From Neorhizobium galegae (GTDB lineage: Bacteria; Pseudomonadota; Alphaproteobacteria; Rhizobiales; Rhizobiaceae): a stretch of 64,000 nucleotides of DNA. Of the stretch, positions 10,513-20,154 are shown piece by piece. Both the position numbers and the translations under genes were made by a program. The DNA lies in NCBI RefSeq assembly GCF_017877135.1, contig NZ_JAGIPH010000001.1, positions 930,001-994,000 on the forward strand. The letters run 5' to 3'. Below the pieces are notes generated by a model that made no database searches, had not been told where the DNA came from, and was given only the letters and a program-made list of their open reading frames with translations. Position 1 is the stretch's first letter. Each line of letters begins with the position of its first letter.

Positions 10513-12168
10513 TCAGCCGCGGCGGGCGAAGAAGGCGCCCCAGGCCGGCAGGTTTATGGTGTTGGCCTCGGCCACGCTGTCGAAGCCATGGCCCTCCAGC
10601 ACGGTCCAGTCGCCCTCCGGAAGGTCGGCCGCGACAGGCTCGGCGCTCATGTTGAAGAGGCAGAGCACCGTCTCGTTGCCGAGGCTTCGCTCATAGCCGA
10701 GCAGATTGCCATGGACTGGCAGGAAGCGGATCTCGCCCTTGGCGAAGGCCGGGTGCTGGCGGCGGAAGGCGAGGAAGCGGCGATACTGTTCCAGAACCGA
10801 GGACTGATCGCCCTGCTGCACGTTGACCGCGCGGATCTGGTGCTCGACCGGGATCGGCAGCCACGGCTTTTCGGCGCTGGAAAAGCCGGCCAGCACCGCA
10901 TGATCGTCCCACACCATCGGCGTGCGGCAGCCATCGCGGCCCTTGAATTCCGGCCAGAACTGGATGCCATAGGGATCCTGCAGGTCGCCATAGGCGATAT
11001 CGGCCTCGGTAAGACCCAGTTCCTCGCCCTGATAGATGCAGACGGAACCGCGCTGAGTCAGAAGAATGGCGGCAAGCAGCTTGGCAAAGGCATCGCGGTC
11101 ATGCACGTCGGCGCCCCAGCGGCTGACATGGCGCACGACGTCATGGTTCGAAAAGGCCCAGCAGGCCCAGCCCTCGGGTGCCGCGGCGGCAAAGGCATGC
11201 TGCACTTCGGCCACCCGTTCGGCCGTCAGCATGTCGGGGGCGAGGAATTCGAAGGCATAGCACATCTGCATCTTGTCGCCGCCGGACGTGTATTCGCCGA
11301 CGATTTCCAGCCCGCGCTGGCTGTCGCCCACTTCGCCGACGGCGGCAATCGCCGGAAACTCGTTCAGCACGGCACGGAAGCGCTTGAGGAATTCGAGGTT
11401 TTCCGGACGGTTCTTGTCGTAGATGTGTTCCTGGAAATTATACGGATTGACGGCCGGCGCGGTGGACGCATTGCGCCGTTCCGGCGCCAGCGCCGGGTTG
11501 TCGCGCAGCTCCTTGTCGTGGAAGTAAAAGTTGATCGTGTCGAGGCGGAAACCATCAACGCCGCGCTTCAGCCAGAAGCGCACCACATCCAGCAGCGCGT
11601 CCTGCACCTCGGCATTGTGCAGGTTCATGTCCGGCTGCGAGGTCAGGAAGTTGTGCAGGTAATACTGCATGCGGGTCGGATCCCAGGCCCAGGCCGACCC
11701 GCCGAAAATCGACAGCCAGTTGTTCGGCGGCGTGCCATCCGGCTTGGCGTCTGCCCACACATACCAGTCAGCCTTCGGATTGAAGCGGCTGGAGCGGCTT
11801 TCGATGAACCAGGCATGCTGGTCGGAACTGTGGGAGATGACGAGATCGATCATCACCTTGATCTTCAGGCGATGGGCCTCGGCAATCAGCGCGTCGAATT
11901 CCGACAGCGTGCCGAACATGGGATCGACGTCGGCATAATTGGAGACGTCATAGCCAAAGTCCTTCATCGGCGACGGGAAGAAGGGCGAGATCCAGATCGC
12001 ATCGGCACCGAGCGCTGCAATATGCGGCAGGCGCGCGGTAATCCCCTTCAGGTCGCCGACGCCATCGCCGTTGGAATCCTGGTAGGAGCGCGGATAGATC
12101 TGGTAGATGACCGCGCCGCGCCACCAATCGGCATCCGGCGTTTCGATCGTCTGGGAAAGTGCAGTCAT
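10513..12168 (-). CDS. aglA: Alpha-glucosidase, GH13 family
   Basis: Cytoplasmic hydrolase expected to release glucose from imported alpha-glucosides. The 551 residues contain the GH13 (oligo-1,6-glucosidase-like) blocks: YQIYPRSYQDSNGDGVGDL (22-40) with the Ca-loop-like acidic residues, DLVISHSS, GFRLDTINF with nucleophile Asp210, AAVGEVGD with acid/base Glu279, and FSNHD with Asp343 as the third catalytic residue. There is no signal peptide. It is embedded in the agl operon between the permease and ATPase genes. Confidence 0.92.
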   Translation of the reverse strand: MTALSQTIETPDADWWRGAVIYQIYPRSYQDSNGDGVGDLKGITARLPHIAALGADAIWISPFFPSPMKDFGYDVSNYADVDPMFGTLSEFDALIAEAHRLKIKVMIDLVISHSSDQHAWFIESRSSRFNPKADWYVWADAKPDGTPPNNWLSIFGGSAWAWDPTRMQYYLHNFLTSQPDMNLHNAEVQDALLDVVRFWLKRGVDGFRLDTINFYFHDKELRDNPALAPERRNASTAPAVNPYNFQEHIYDKNRPENLEFLKRFRAVLNEFPAIAAVGEVGDSQRGLEIVGEYTSGGDKMQMCYAFEFLAPDMLTAERVAEVQHAFAAAAPEGWACWAFSNHDVVRHVSRWGADVHDRDAFAKLLAAILLTQRGSVCIYQGEELGLTEADIAYGDLQDPYGIQFWPEFKGRDGCRTPMVWDDHAVLAGFSSAEKPWLPIPVEHQIRAVNVQQGDQSSVLEQYRRFLAFRRQHPAFAKGEIRFLPVHGNLLGYERSLGNETVLCLFNMSAEPVAADLPEGDWTVLEGHGFDSVAEANTINLPAWGAFFARRG

Positions 12169-12195
12169 TGCAATATAACCTTGAAAGAGAAGTGC

Positions 12196-13359
12196 TCAGC
12201 CGCCCTTGACGGAACCCGCCAGAAGACCGCGCACCAGATAGCGTTGAAGAGCGAAAAACACCAAAAGCGGCACGATAATGGTGATGAAGGCCGATGCCGT
12301 GAGGATTTCCCAGTTGCCGCCGCGCGAGCCCAGGAGGGCATTCAGGCTGCCCGTCAGCACCAGCTGGTCGCGCCCGGTCCCTAAGAACACGATGGCGATC
12401 AGAAGGTCGTTCCACACCCAGAGAAACTGGAAGATGGCAAAGGAAGCCAGCGCCGGAAAAGACAGCGGTAGCACGATCTTCACAAAAATCTCGAAATCCG
12501 ACGCGCCGTCGACGCGGGCGCTTTCGATGATTTCCTTCGGCAGGCCGGCGATGTAATTGCGCAGCAGATAGACGGCGAGCGGCATGCCGAAGGCCGTATG
12601 GGCAAGCCAGATGCCGGCATAGGTCTTCGAGGAGGTGCCGAAGAAACTGCCGACCTCGTTATAGAGCCGCAGCAGCGGAATGAGCGACATCTGCAGCGGC
12701 ACGACGATGAGGCCGACGACCAGCGCAATGATCAGCGTGCGGCCGGGAAAATGCATCCAGGAGAGCGCGTAAGCGGCAAAGGCGGCAATCAGGATCGGGA
12801 TGATCGTCGCCGGGATCGTCACCGTCAGCGAGTTGATGAAGGACTGGCCAAGGCCTTCCGCATTCACCACCGTGCGATAATTGTCGAAGGTAAAGGCCGG
12901 CGGTGTCGCAACCGAGAGATAGATGCGCTTGCCGCGCGATCCCTCGAACGGCGCGTTCTTCGAGTAGACATAACTGCCATCGGGCTTGACGGTGAGCGTC
13001 TCGCCATCGCCGAGGTCGGCCGGCTTATCAGCCGGAAAGGCGGAAGGCTCCTGCACGCGCACGCCGAAAGCTCTGACCGTTCCCCCCTGCCCGCCTTCGA
13101 AGACGGAGCCGGTGATGACGTAATTGGCCCCTTCCTGGCGTGCGGTCGACGGATCGCCGAGCCGCCCGGCGCTGGTCTGCGTCGAACTGCTGAAGGCCGT
13201 CCACCAGCCGGACGTGGTGATCTGGTCCTTCTGGCGCACGGAGGTAACCAGGATGCCGAGCGTCGGCACCAGCCAGAGGATGGCGATCAGAAGAACGGAC
13301 AGATGCACGATGAGGCGCGGAAGGCCGACGCGACGGATGCGGCTTGCAATGCTTGCCAT
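12196..13359 (-). CDS. aglG: Alpha-glucoside ABC transporter permease AglG
   Basis: Inner-membrane permease of 387 residues. After the first membrane helix (about 10-35) there is an unusually long periplasmic segment of roughly 110 residues, then five more helices. The cytoplasmic EAA-type loop (EIIESARVDGASDFEIFVKIVLP) couples to AglK. The start was set at the ATG one base after the aglF stop, because a longer reading frame would run far into aglF. The gene lies between aglF and aglA. Confidence 0.88.
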   Translation of the reverse strand: MASIASRIRRVGLPRLIVHLSVLLIAILWLVPTLGILVTSVRQKDQITTSGWWTAFSSSTQTSAGRLGDPSTARQEGANYVITGSVFEGGQGGTVRAFGVRVQEPSAFPADKPADLGDGETLTVKPDGSYVYSKNAPFEGSRGKRIYLSVATPPAFTFDNYRTVVNAEGLGQSFINSLTVTIPATIIPILIAAFAAYALSWMHFPGRTLIIALVVGLIVVPLQMSLIPLLRLYNEVGSFFGTSSKTYAGIWLAHTAFGMPLAVYLLRNYIAGLPKEIIESARVDGASDFEIFVKIVLPLSFPALASFAIFQFLWVWNDLLIAIVFLGTGRDQLVLTGSLNALLGSRGGNWEILTASAFITIIVPLLVFFALQRYLVRGLLAGSVKGG

Positions 13360-13360
13360 C

Positions 13361-14374
13361 TCAGTGACCTCCCTGCTCGCGGTTGGCCTGGCGGATGTTC
13401 CACACCATGATCGGCGTGACGGCTGCCATGATGATGAGGGCGATGACGGCACTTCGGCCGCTGTCGCCACCGCCGCGGAACATCCAGTCGAACATCAGGT
13501 TGGCAAGCACCATCGTGTTCCACTGGCCATTGGTCATGGTCAGCACGATGTCGAAGACCTTGAGGACGAGAATGGTGATGGTGGTCCAGACGACGGCGAT
13601 CGTGCCCCAGATCTGCGGCACCATGATCTTCCAGAAGATCTGCCAGCCATTGGCGCCATCGATGACGGCGGCCTCGATGGTTTCCTCCGGAATGCCGCGC
13701 AGCGCCGCCGACAGGATCACCATGGCAAAACCGGTCTGGATCCAGATGAGGATCACCATCAGGAAGAAATTGTTCCAGAAGGGCATGGCGATCCACACTT
13801 CCGGATCGCCGCCGAAAAAGGTGACGATGGCGTTCAGCAGCCCGATCTGCGTCTGCCCAGCACCGCGATATTCATAGATGAATTTCCAGATGACGGAGGC
13901 GCCGACGAAGGAAATCGCCATCGGCATGAAGACGATGCTTTTGGCGATATTGCCCCACCAGATGCGGTCCGTCAGCACCGCGATGACAAGGCCGAAGAAG
14001 GTGCAGGCGGCCGGCACAACGGCAAGCCAGAGGATGTTGTTGAAGATCGACTGGCGGAAACCGTCATCGAAGAAGGCCCAGCGGTAATTGGCAAAGCCGA
14101 CAAAATTGACGCCGGAGCGGTCGTAAAAGGACAGGATGAAGGTGGCGATCACCGGATAGACGAGATAGACGGCCAGCAGCAGCAGCGCCGGGCCGAGAAA
14201 CAGCCAGGGGCGCACCGTGGCGCGGCGGTTCAGATTGCGTGAGGCCGCGATCACATCGCCATCGCGCACCGGCAGGGCAAGGTTCAACAGCTTGTCGGAC
14301 AGCCAGTAATAGAATGCGCAGGCAAAGACGCCGACGATCATTACGCCGACAGCCGAGACGATCTGCGATGCCAT
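13361..14374 (-). CDS. aglF: Alpha-glucoside ABC transporter permease AglF
   Basis: Inner-membrane permease of 337 residues with an N-terminal helix pair (about 5-28 and 55-80) and a MalF-like core. The coupling loop (EETIEAAVIDGANGWQIFWKI) carries the Gly expected for contact with the ATPase. The stop is separated from the aglG ATG by a single base, so the two partner permeases are probably made by coupled translation. It follows aglE by 106 bp. Confidence 0.9.
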   Translation of the reverse strand: MASQIVSAVGVMIVGVFACAFYYWLSDKLLNLALPVRDGDVIAASRNLNRRATVRPWLFLGPALLLLAVYLVYPVIATFILSFYDRSGVNFVGFANYRWAFFDDGFRQSIFNNILWLAVVPAACTFFGLVIAVLTDRIWWGNIAKSIVFMPMAISFVGASVIWKFIYEYRGAGQTQIGLLNAIVTFFGGDPEVWIAMPFWNNFFLMVILIWIQTGFAMVILSAALRGIPEETIEAAVIDGANGWQIFWKIMVPQIWGTIAVVWTTITILVLKVFDIVLTMTNGQWNTMVLANLMFDWMFRGGGDSGRSAVIALIIMAAVTPIMVWNIRQANREQGGH

Positions 14375-14480
14375 GTTCCCTCCTCGACGGTCCTGCCCTG
14401 GACCCGGCTTGATGCCGCTTGATTGTTTTCAGGCAAGGCACGCCGCCGTTCCTTTCGAACGGCGGCGCCTTTGATGGCGA

Positions 14481-15842
14481 TTACTTCAGGCCGTCCCAGG
14501 CCTTCTGGATGTCGGTGCCCACCTGCTCGCCGGACTTGCCGCCGACGAAATCGACCATGCCGGTCCAGAAGGCGCCGGCACCGATCTTGCCGGGCATCAG
14601 GTCGGATCCGTCGAAGCGGAAGGTGGTGGCGGTGGAGAGGATCTCGCCCTGCTTCTTCAGCGCATCATTGGCATAGGCCTCGACATTCACGCCCTTGTAA
14701 GGGGTGAGGAAGCCGGACTGGGCCATCCACACTTCATGGGCGATCGGCGTCTTCAGGAATTCGACAAAGGCCTGGGCGGCCGGAGAATCCTTGGTAATGG
14801 CGACCAGCGTGCCGGCACCCAGAACCGGCGTGCCAAGCTCAGGCTTGGAGGCATAGGTCGGCATGTAGAAGAAATCGGCATCTGTGCCGAGCTTGGTGCC
14901 TTCGGGGAAGAAGGTCGGGATGAAGGAGGCCTGGTGGTGCAGGTAGCATTTCGGCGGAATGCCGAAGAGGCCCTTCGGGCTGTCGCGGAAGTCGGTCGAG
15001 GCAACCGCGGCCACGCCGCCCGACACGTACTTCTCGTTCTTGGCAAACTTGCCGAATTCCTCGATGACGCTCACGACCTTCGGGTCGTTGAACTTCAGCT
15101 CGTTCGAGACCCATTTGTCATAGGTGTCGCCGGTGTTCATGCGCAGCATCAGGTCTTCCACCCAGTCAGTGGCCGGCCAGCCGGTGGCACCGCCCGAACC
15201 GAGCCCGATGCACCAGGGCGTGCCGCCATCCTTGACGATCTGGTCGGAGAGCTTGAACAGGTCCTCCATCGTCTTCGGCACCTTGTAGCCGGCTTCCTCG
15301 AAGTTTTCCGGCACGTACCAGACCAGCGACTTCAAGTCGGCCTTGTAGGGGAAGGCGAAGAAGGCGTCCTTGCCGTCCTTGCCCTTGTAGGTGCCAAGCT
15401 TCACCCAGCTGTCGCCGGCGCCGTAGTTGGTCTTCACCCAGTCGGCCGTGCCGGCCTTCAGCGGCGCAAGGAGACCCTTGGAGGCCAGATCCTGCAGGAG
15501 GCCCGGCTGCGGCAGGATGGCGATATTGGGCGCCGATCCGGCCTGCGTGTCGATGACGATCTGCTGCTCGTAGTTTTCCGAGGAGGAATACTGTGCATTG
15601 GCGCCGGTCACATCGTTGAAATAGGCCAGCACGCTCTTGAACAGGATTTCGTCGTCGCCGCGCCAGGGACCGAAGATGGTCAGTGCCTGCCCCTTGATGT
15701 CGGCATGGGCGGCCTTAAAATCTTCATAGCTTTTCCAGTTGAACTTCGCGTCCTTACCCGGCGCAAACTTCAAGTCTGCAGCGACAGCGGATGTAAAAGC
15801 CAGCGAAAATACAGCAACGCCTGCCAGTAATATTGATTTCAC
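14481..15842 (-). CDS. aglE: Alpha-glucoside ABC transporter periplasmic binding protein
   Basis: Solute receptor of 453 residues. A signal peptide (SILLAGVAVFSLAFTSAVAA) ends near residue 22 and is followed by a type-I extracellular solute-binding fold. The start is a GTG at 15842, preceded by a strong GGGAGGA site; the reading frame stays open upstream for 65 codons, but that part does not resemble coding sequence and would bury the signal peptide. It is the first gene of the operon. A perfect palindrome (15902-15913) lies 60 bp upstream, placed where a repressor could block transcription. Confidence 0.9.
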   Translation of the reverse strand: MKSILLAGVAVFSLAFTSAVAADLKFAPGKDAKFNWKSYEDFKAAHADIKGQALTIFGPWRGDDEILFKSVLAYFNDVTGANAQYSSSENYEQQIVIDTQAGSAPNIAILPQPGLLQDLASKGLLAPLKAGTADWVKTNYGAGDSWVKLGTYKGKDGKDAFFAFPYKADLKSLVWYVPENFEEAGYKVPKTMEDLFKLSDQIVKDGGTPWCIGLGSGGATGWPATDWVEDLMLRMNTGDTYDKWVSNELKFNDPKVVSVIEEFGKFAKNEKYVSGGVAAVASTDFRDSPKGLFGIPPKCYLHHQASFIPTFFPEGTKLGTDADFFYMPTYASKPELGTPVLGAGTLVAITKDSPAAQAFVEFLKTPIAHEVWMAQSGFLTPYKGVNVEAYANDALKKQGEILSTATTFRFDGSDLMPGKIGAGAFWTGMVDFVGGKSGEQVGTDIQKAWDGLK

Positions 15843-15901
15843 GTCGGAATCCTCCCTTTTCGATTGAATCGTCTTCCTGCCCGGATCCTTCCAAACGCCT
15901 C

Positions 15902-15913
15902 CAAAGCGCTTTG
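15902..15913. promoter_or_regulatory. Putative AglR operator, aglE-proximal
   Basis: CAAAGCGCTTTG is a perfect 12-bp palindrome with the central CG typical of LacI-family operators. It lies 60 bp upstream of the aglE start, opposite the regulator gene. A near copy occurs 156 bp away. Confidence 0.65.
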
Positions 15914-16057
15914 AGTGGCAGGAAGCCATGGCCACAGCCCCGAAGTCAAGGGGGTTTTTCAAATGTCTATCAGATACGCAAATTGTGTATTGAGTTGGCG
16001 CAAAGGTGAGAAAAGTCCAGTTTTGCGTTTCCGCCAAATAGATGCACTGATACAGTC

Positions 16058-16069
16058 CGAAGCGCTTTG
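16058..16069. promoter_or_regulatory. Putative AglR operator, aglR-proximal
   Basis: CGAAGCGCTTTG differs from the aglE-proximal palindrome at one position. It lies about 50 bp upstream of the aglR GTG, consistent with autoregulation and possibly DNA looping between the two sites. Confidence 0.6.
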
Positions 16070-16117
16070 AGCGCGGCTTGCGGGAGACAGCCGCCTGGGA
16101 CGGAGAATTAAAGGGTC

Positions 16118-17143
16118 GTGAACCTCAAACAATTGTCTGAATTGCTCGGCCTGTCGCAGACGACGATCAGCCGTGCCCTCAACGGATATCCGGAGGTGAA
16201 TGCCCAGACACGGCTTCGCGTGCTGAAGGCGGCTCAGGAGACCGGTTACCGGCCCAACCGCGCCGCGCGACGGCTTGCCACCGGCAAGGCCGGCTCCATC
16301 GGCCTCATCATGCCGATTGCGTCGGAACAGTCGGCCGACATCCATTTTGCTGAATTCCAGCGCGGCCTTGCGGATGAATGCCTGGCGCACGAATTTCATT
16401 TCGTCATCATGCCCTCCCAGCCGGACGAGGAGGAGCAGGCGATTCGCGGCCTCGTCTCGAGCGGCAGCGTGGATGCCTATTATCTGGCCTATATGCGCCC
16501 GCGCGACAGCCGCATCGCCATGGCGAAATCGCTGCCGACACCGTTCATCGTCCATGGCCGCTCGCTCGGCCTTGCCGAAGATTACCCTTACGTGGATGTG
16601 GACAACGAGCGGGCCTTTCGCGAGGCAACCGAGCTTCTGCTGGATCTCGGCCATCGCCGCTTTGCGCTGATCAACGGGCCGGCGGATCTGGATTTTGCCA
16701 TCCGCCGCCAGATCGGAGTGGAAAAGGCGCTGGCCGCGCGCGGATTGAGGCTTGCGCCGGCCGCCATCAGCAACACGCTGATGACCGATGCCAGCGGCTA
16801 CCGGCAGATGGAGACGATCCTGCGCGGCGAGGTGCGCCCGACGGCGGTGCTCTGTGCCAGCACCGTTCTGGCGCTCGGGGCCGTGCGCGCCATCAACCAG
16901 GCGGGACTGGTGCTCGGGCGCGACATTTCCCTGATCGCCCATGACGACGACCTGATGCTGCTGAAGCCGGAAAATTTCATCGTGCCGCTCACCACGACCG
17001 GCTCATCGCTGCGCGACGCCGGCCGGCGCATTGCCGAGCGGCTGATCACGGCGGTGGCAAATCCGGATGCCGACATGCCGATTGCCGAATTGTGGACGGC
17101 GGAACTGGTGGTGCGCGCCTCGACGGGCCGCGCACCGGGGTGA
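16118..17143 (+). CDS. aglR: LacI-family transcriptional regulator of the agl operon
   Basis: A 341-residue LacI/GalR regulator. Residues 2-24 form the helix-turn-helix (LKQLSELLGLSQTTISRALN), followed by the hinge-helix region RPNRAARRLATG and a periplasmic-binding-protein-like sensor domain (about 60-335). It starts at a GTG preceded by purine-rich GGAG and AAGGG sequences. It is divergent from aglE, with both candidate operators between them, so it probably represses aglEFGAK and itself until an alpha-glucoside is present. Confidence 0.88.
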   Translation: MNLKQLSELLGLSQTTISRALNGYPEVNAQTRLRVLKAAQETGYRPNRAARRLATGKAGSIGLIMPIASEQSADIHFAEFQRGLADECLAHEFHFVIMPSQPDEEEQAIRGLVSSGSVDAYYLAYMRPRDSRIAMAKSLPTPFIVHGRSLGLAEDYPYVDVDNERAFREATELLLDLGHRRFALINGPADLDFAIRRQIGVEKALAARGLRLAPAAISNTLMTDASGYRQMETILRGEVRPTAVLCASTVLALGAVRAINQAGLVLGRDISLIAHDDDLMLLKPENFIVPLTTTGSSLRDAGRRIAERLITAVANPDADMPIAELWTAELVVRASTGRAPG

Positions 17144-17243
17144 ACCTCATACCCAGCAGAGCTTCCTTCACTTGACATCCCCACATGTTGCTTGTTGCTT
17201 CTCGGGATGACGAGAACTGGGTGGCGAGCACAACAGAAAAGCT

Positions 17244-18008
17244 ATGAAAAACGAACTATTTCGTTCCTTCGGTTGGGGCATGTCTTTGGGCATGTTAGTC
17301 GGCGCAGGAATCTGCATAACCGGCCTTGTCATAGCGACAGATTTTTGGACGATGGCGTCTGCAACTTTGTGTTCAACGGAAGAGAAAAACTGCCTTCGGG
17401 ACTGGATATCCGCGTCGAGCGGCTGGGTAGCTGGCGTAGTTACACTCATTGCACTTGGACCAGTCATTCTTCAACTTCGCGAACTCAAGCGACAGACGAT
17501 GTTTTCAATTGGCGACGAGCGGCCAGAAATCGAAATATGGACCAATAATAACTATGGAGTGTACAGATTTAGAATCGTTAATTGGAACCGGCGCGCCTTT
17601 ATCATCCAGAAGGTGAAGTGGACAAGCGAAGTTGATTTCCAAGCGATGCCTGAGCTTTTGGTTGGTAAAGAGATTGTGGGCGGTGACGCGCAGGCGGAAA
17701 GTCATATTCCGATAGACCAAGACGGCAGATTGGCTCAGTGGGTAGCGATCGATGGATGGGAAAATCGAGGTCTTCCGCCAAATGTAAAACGCTTCTGGCA
17801 GATAGCGCGAACGGATCCTCAACAGCTAAACCTTCCGCCCGGATCTAACACGCGTGCGAAGATTGAGGTTTCCGGGGTGCTTGGTGGGGGTCACAACAAG
17901 CCGGTTGCAATAACGGCAGAGGTGCCTACTCTGATTGATTTGATACCAAATAGAGGCGGTCCTGGGGCGCAAGGTACTTTGCCAGCCAAAAGAAGTCGCA
18001 AAACCTGA
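17244..18008 (+). CDS. Membrane protein of unknown function
   Basis: I do not recognise this 254-residue protein. Two hydrophobic segments (about 13-35 and 58-76) would anchor it, leaving a soluble domain of about 170 residues. Hydrophilic, Trp-rich sequence follows, including the motifs RFRIVNWNRRAF and WVAIDGWENRG. Codon use is visibly richer in A and T than that of its neighbours (for example runs of AAT, ATA, TTT), which suggests acquisition from another source. It sits between aglR and folD with no operon partner and has no obvious relation to either. The frame is intact. Confidence 0.6.
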   Translation: MKNELFRSFGWGMSLGMLVGAGICITGLVIATDFWTMASATLCSTEEKNCLRDWISASSGWVAGVVTLIALGPVILQLRELKRQTMFSIGDERPEIEIWTNNNYGVYRFRIVNWNRRAFIIQKVKWTSEVDFQAMPELLVGKEIVGGDAQAESHIPIDQDGRLAQWVAIDGWENRGLPPNVKRFWQIARTDPQQLNLPPGSNTRAKIEVSGVLGGGHNKPVAITAEVPTLIDLIPNRGGPGAQGTLPAKRSRKT

Positions 18009-18160
18009 CAGAAGGATCAAGCATCTAGAGGGCGACGCGCATCTGAAAAATCGCGATACCTTCTGAAGCCCACAGCAATCTTTCGATAGCCGCTGCCGCG
18101 CTCCAACCCTTGGGGTCAACGCATATTTTCTTGCACCAAACTAAAAACGCAGGGCTGCAA

Positions 18161-19066
18161 TCACAAAGTCGGGACCGGACGGCCAAGCGCGCGGCAGGCG
18201 GCAATCACGGTATTGGCCATCAGCATGGCGATCGTCATCGGCCCGACACCGCCCGGCACAGGCGTGATGGCACCGGCAACATCGAGGGCTTCGTCAAAGG
18301 CGACATCGCCGACAAGGCGTGTCTTGCCCTCGCCCTTTTCCGGCGCATCGACGCGGTTGATGCCGACATCGATGACGGTGGCGCCGGGCTTCACCCAATC
18401 GGCCCTCACCATCCGGGCACGTCCAACGGCCGCCACCAGAATATCGGCGTTCCGGCAGACGGCGGCGAGATCCTTCGTGCGCGAATGGGCCATGGTAACG
18501 GTGGCATTGGCGGCGAGCAGCAGCAGGCCCATCGGCTTGCCGAAGAGGTTGGAGCGGCCGATCACGACGGCGTTGAGGCCGGACAGATCGTCGCCGTGCT
18601 GGTTGCGCACCAGAACCATGGCGCCGGCCGGGGTGCAGGAAATCAGCCCGCTTGAGAGATCGCCGCTCGCCACCTTGCCGGCATTGACGACGTTCAGGCC
18701 ATCGACATCCTTTTCCGGGCGGATGGACTGGATGACCGGCTCTGATTTGAGGTGGGCCGGCAGAGGTAGCTGCACCAGAATGCCATGCACGGCAGGATCT
18801 GCATTGAGCTTGGCCACAAGCTGCTCGAGCTCCTCCTGCGTGGTGTCCTCGTTGAGCGTGAACTGCATGGAATGGAAACCGCACTGCTTTGCCATGCGCC
18901 CCTTGGCGCCGACATAGGCGTGGCTTGCCGGATCATCGCCGACGATGACGACGGCAAGACCGGGCTTCACGCCCACCTCCGCCTCAAGCTTTGCCGCCGC
19001 CTGGGTCACGAGATCGGTGACGGCTGCTGCCGACTGTTTTCCATCGATGATCTTCGCCACGCGCAT
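18161..19066 (-). CDS. folD: Bifunctional methylenetetrahydrofolate dehydrogenase/cyclohydrolase
   Basis: Interconverts 5,10-methylene- and 10-formyl-tetrahydrofolate in cytosolic one-carbon metabolism. The 301-residue protein has the N-terminal catalytic motif YVGAK (Tyr51, Lys55), the GILVQLPLP block, the NADP-binding [12 protein letters not shown] and the C-terminal [11 protein letters not shown] signature. It starts at the ATG at 19066. It is a single gene on the minus strand with no functional link to the flagellar genes that follow. Confidence 0.95.
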   Translation of the reverse strand: MRVAKIIDGKQSAAAVTDLVTQAAAKLEAEVGVKPGLAVVIVGDDPASHAYVGAKGRMAKQCGFHSMQFTLNEDTTQEELEQLVAKLNADPAVHGILVQLPLPAHLKSEPVIQSIRPEKDVDGLNVVNAGKVASGDLSSGLISCTPAGAMVLVRNQHGDDLSGLNAVVIGRSNLFGKPMGLLLLAANATVTMAHSRTKDLAAVCRNADILVAAVGRARMVRADWVKPGATVIDVGINRVDAPEKGEGKTRLVGDVAFDEALDVAGAITPVPGGVGPMTIAMLMANTVIAACRALGRPVPTL

Positions 19067-19301
19067 GTCTCCTCAAAGGGTCCGGGTCGACGCCTGCCGC
19101 AGCCCCCACGGCCATAGCCGGCAGGCCGAGCCCGGCCGGCTCGTTCGCCAAACGCCCTATGCTGTCAAAACGGCGATTGCAAGGGCATGGACCCGTCTTT
19201 TGGCCGACAGGAGGAGATGGTGCCTGGCGCCGTTTCAGGCGCTGGTCCGCAGCGGCGGGAAGAAGAGGAAGGGGAGCGGCCGGTCGGCTGGCCGGCGCCG
19301 G

Positions 19302-20003
19302 CTATCGCCGGGCGCAGGCGCCAAACAGATCGCTGCACAGAAGAATGAGCCCGTGGGGGCGCAGGTCCGGATTGCGCGCCATCTGGCGTTCGGCCCCATA
19401 GCCCGCACCGTCGATGAGAAGAAGATCGGCACCGGTTGCCTGATCCGGCGAACCGAAAGCGGTCTCAGGGCGCCAGCCGGCAAGCTCCTTCGTCCGGGCC
19501 ATGCTGACCTCATGCCACGGCGCATGGGCACGGATAAAGCGACGCGTCGCCTCCAGCCGCCGCGGGTTTGCGCCGGCAAGCAGGATGCGGCGGGGTTCCA
19601 TGAAGGTCAGGAGCGAGGAGACGACCTCGGCCGGCCCGAAGGTATCGACCGGGCGGCGCGTGGCAAGCGACAGCATCGCGGCCACCGTGCCATCGGCCGG
19701 CAGAAGCATGCGCGCCGACCCGGCGTCGCGGGCGGCAGGATCGATCATCGCGCGGCAAAGACCTGCAAGCGTGAGGAAGCCGACGGTGCGGCTATTGCCG
19801 CGGGCGCGGGCTGCCGCATCGAGCACCAGAAGCGTTTCGCCCCACGACTGGGCCGCAAAGGCAAGCCCCAGGAGGTGGGGGGAATGCGGCAGGCGCTCGC
19901 GGGCAAGGCCGCTTGTCCGGACGCTGGAACTATCTTTTCGAGTTTGCGTGGACTCGAAAGGCAGACCGGAGAGATGGTCCCAGGCATGAAGTTGACGCGG
20001 CAT
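19302..20003 (-). CDS. Divergent WecG/TagA/CpsF-like (GT26) protein
   Basis: A 233-residue protein without signal peptide or membrane segments. Three parts recall the WecG/TagA family: PADGTVAAM (102-110), the ILLAGANPRRLEATRRFI segment (140-157), and ADLLLIDGAGYGAERQMARN (192-211), which matches the family's closing strand plus Gly-x-x-x-Glu. The usual PKQE residues are replaced, so activity is uncertain. The N-terminal 40 residues look unstructured, and the true start may be later. It lies just past the distal end of the flagellar genes. Confidence 0.4.
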   Translation of the reverse strand: MPRQLHAWDHLSGLPFESTQTRKDSSSVRTSGLARERLPHSPHLLGLAFAAQSWGETLLVLDAAARARGNSRTVGFLTLAGLCRAMIDPAARDAGSARMLLPADGTVAAMLSLATRRPVDTFGPAEVVSSLLTFMEPRRILLAGANPRRLEATRRFIRAHAPWHEVSMARTKELAGWRPETAFGSPDQATGADLLLIDGAGYGAERQMARNPDLRPHGLILLCSDLFGACARR

Positions 20004-20076
20004 GAAGCACCTGACATTCGTTGCTGACTGGCAGCAGCAATATCAGGCGGCACTAAAACTGCATTTAAGCAAACAC

Positions 20077-20102
20077 GTCGAATCCGAACGGTCGGATTCG
20101 AC
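20077..20102. terminator. Hairpin terminator at the distal end of the flagellar locus
   Basis: GTCGAATCCG and CGGATTCGAC form a perfect 10-bp stem with a 6-nt loop. Read on the minus strand it follows the last flagellar-locus gene (stop at 20155) and is followed by a T-containing GTGTTTGCTT. It probably ends that operon. Confidence 0.6.
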
Positions 20103-20154
20103 TTTCGTTAAGACGAGGCTGAGCGCAGGATCTTCACCCGCAACGCGCCAAAAA

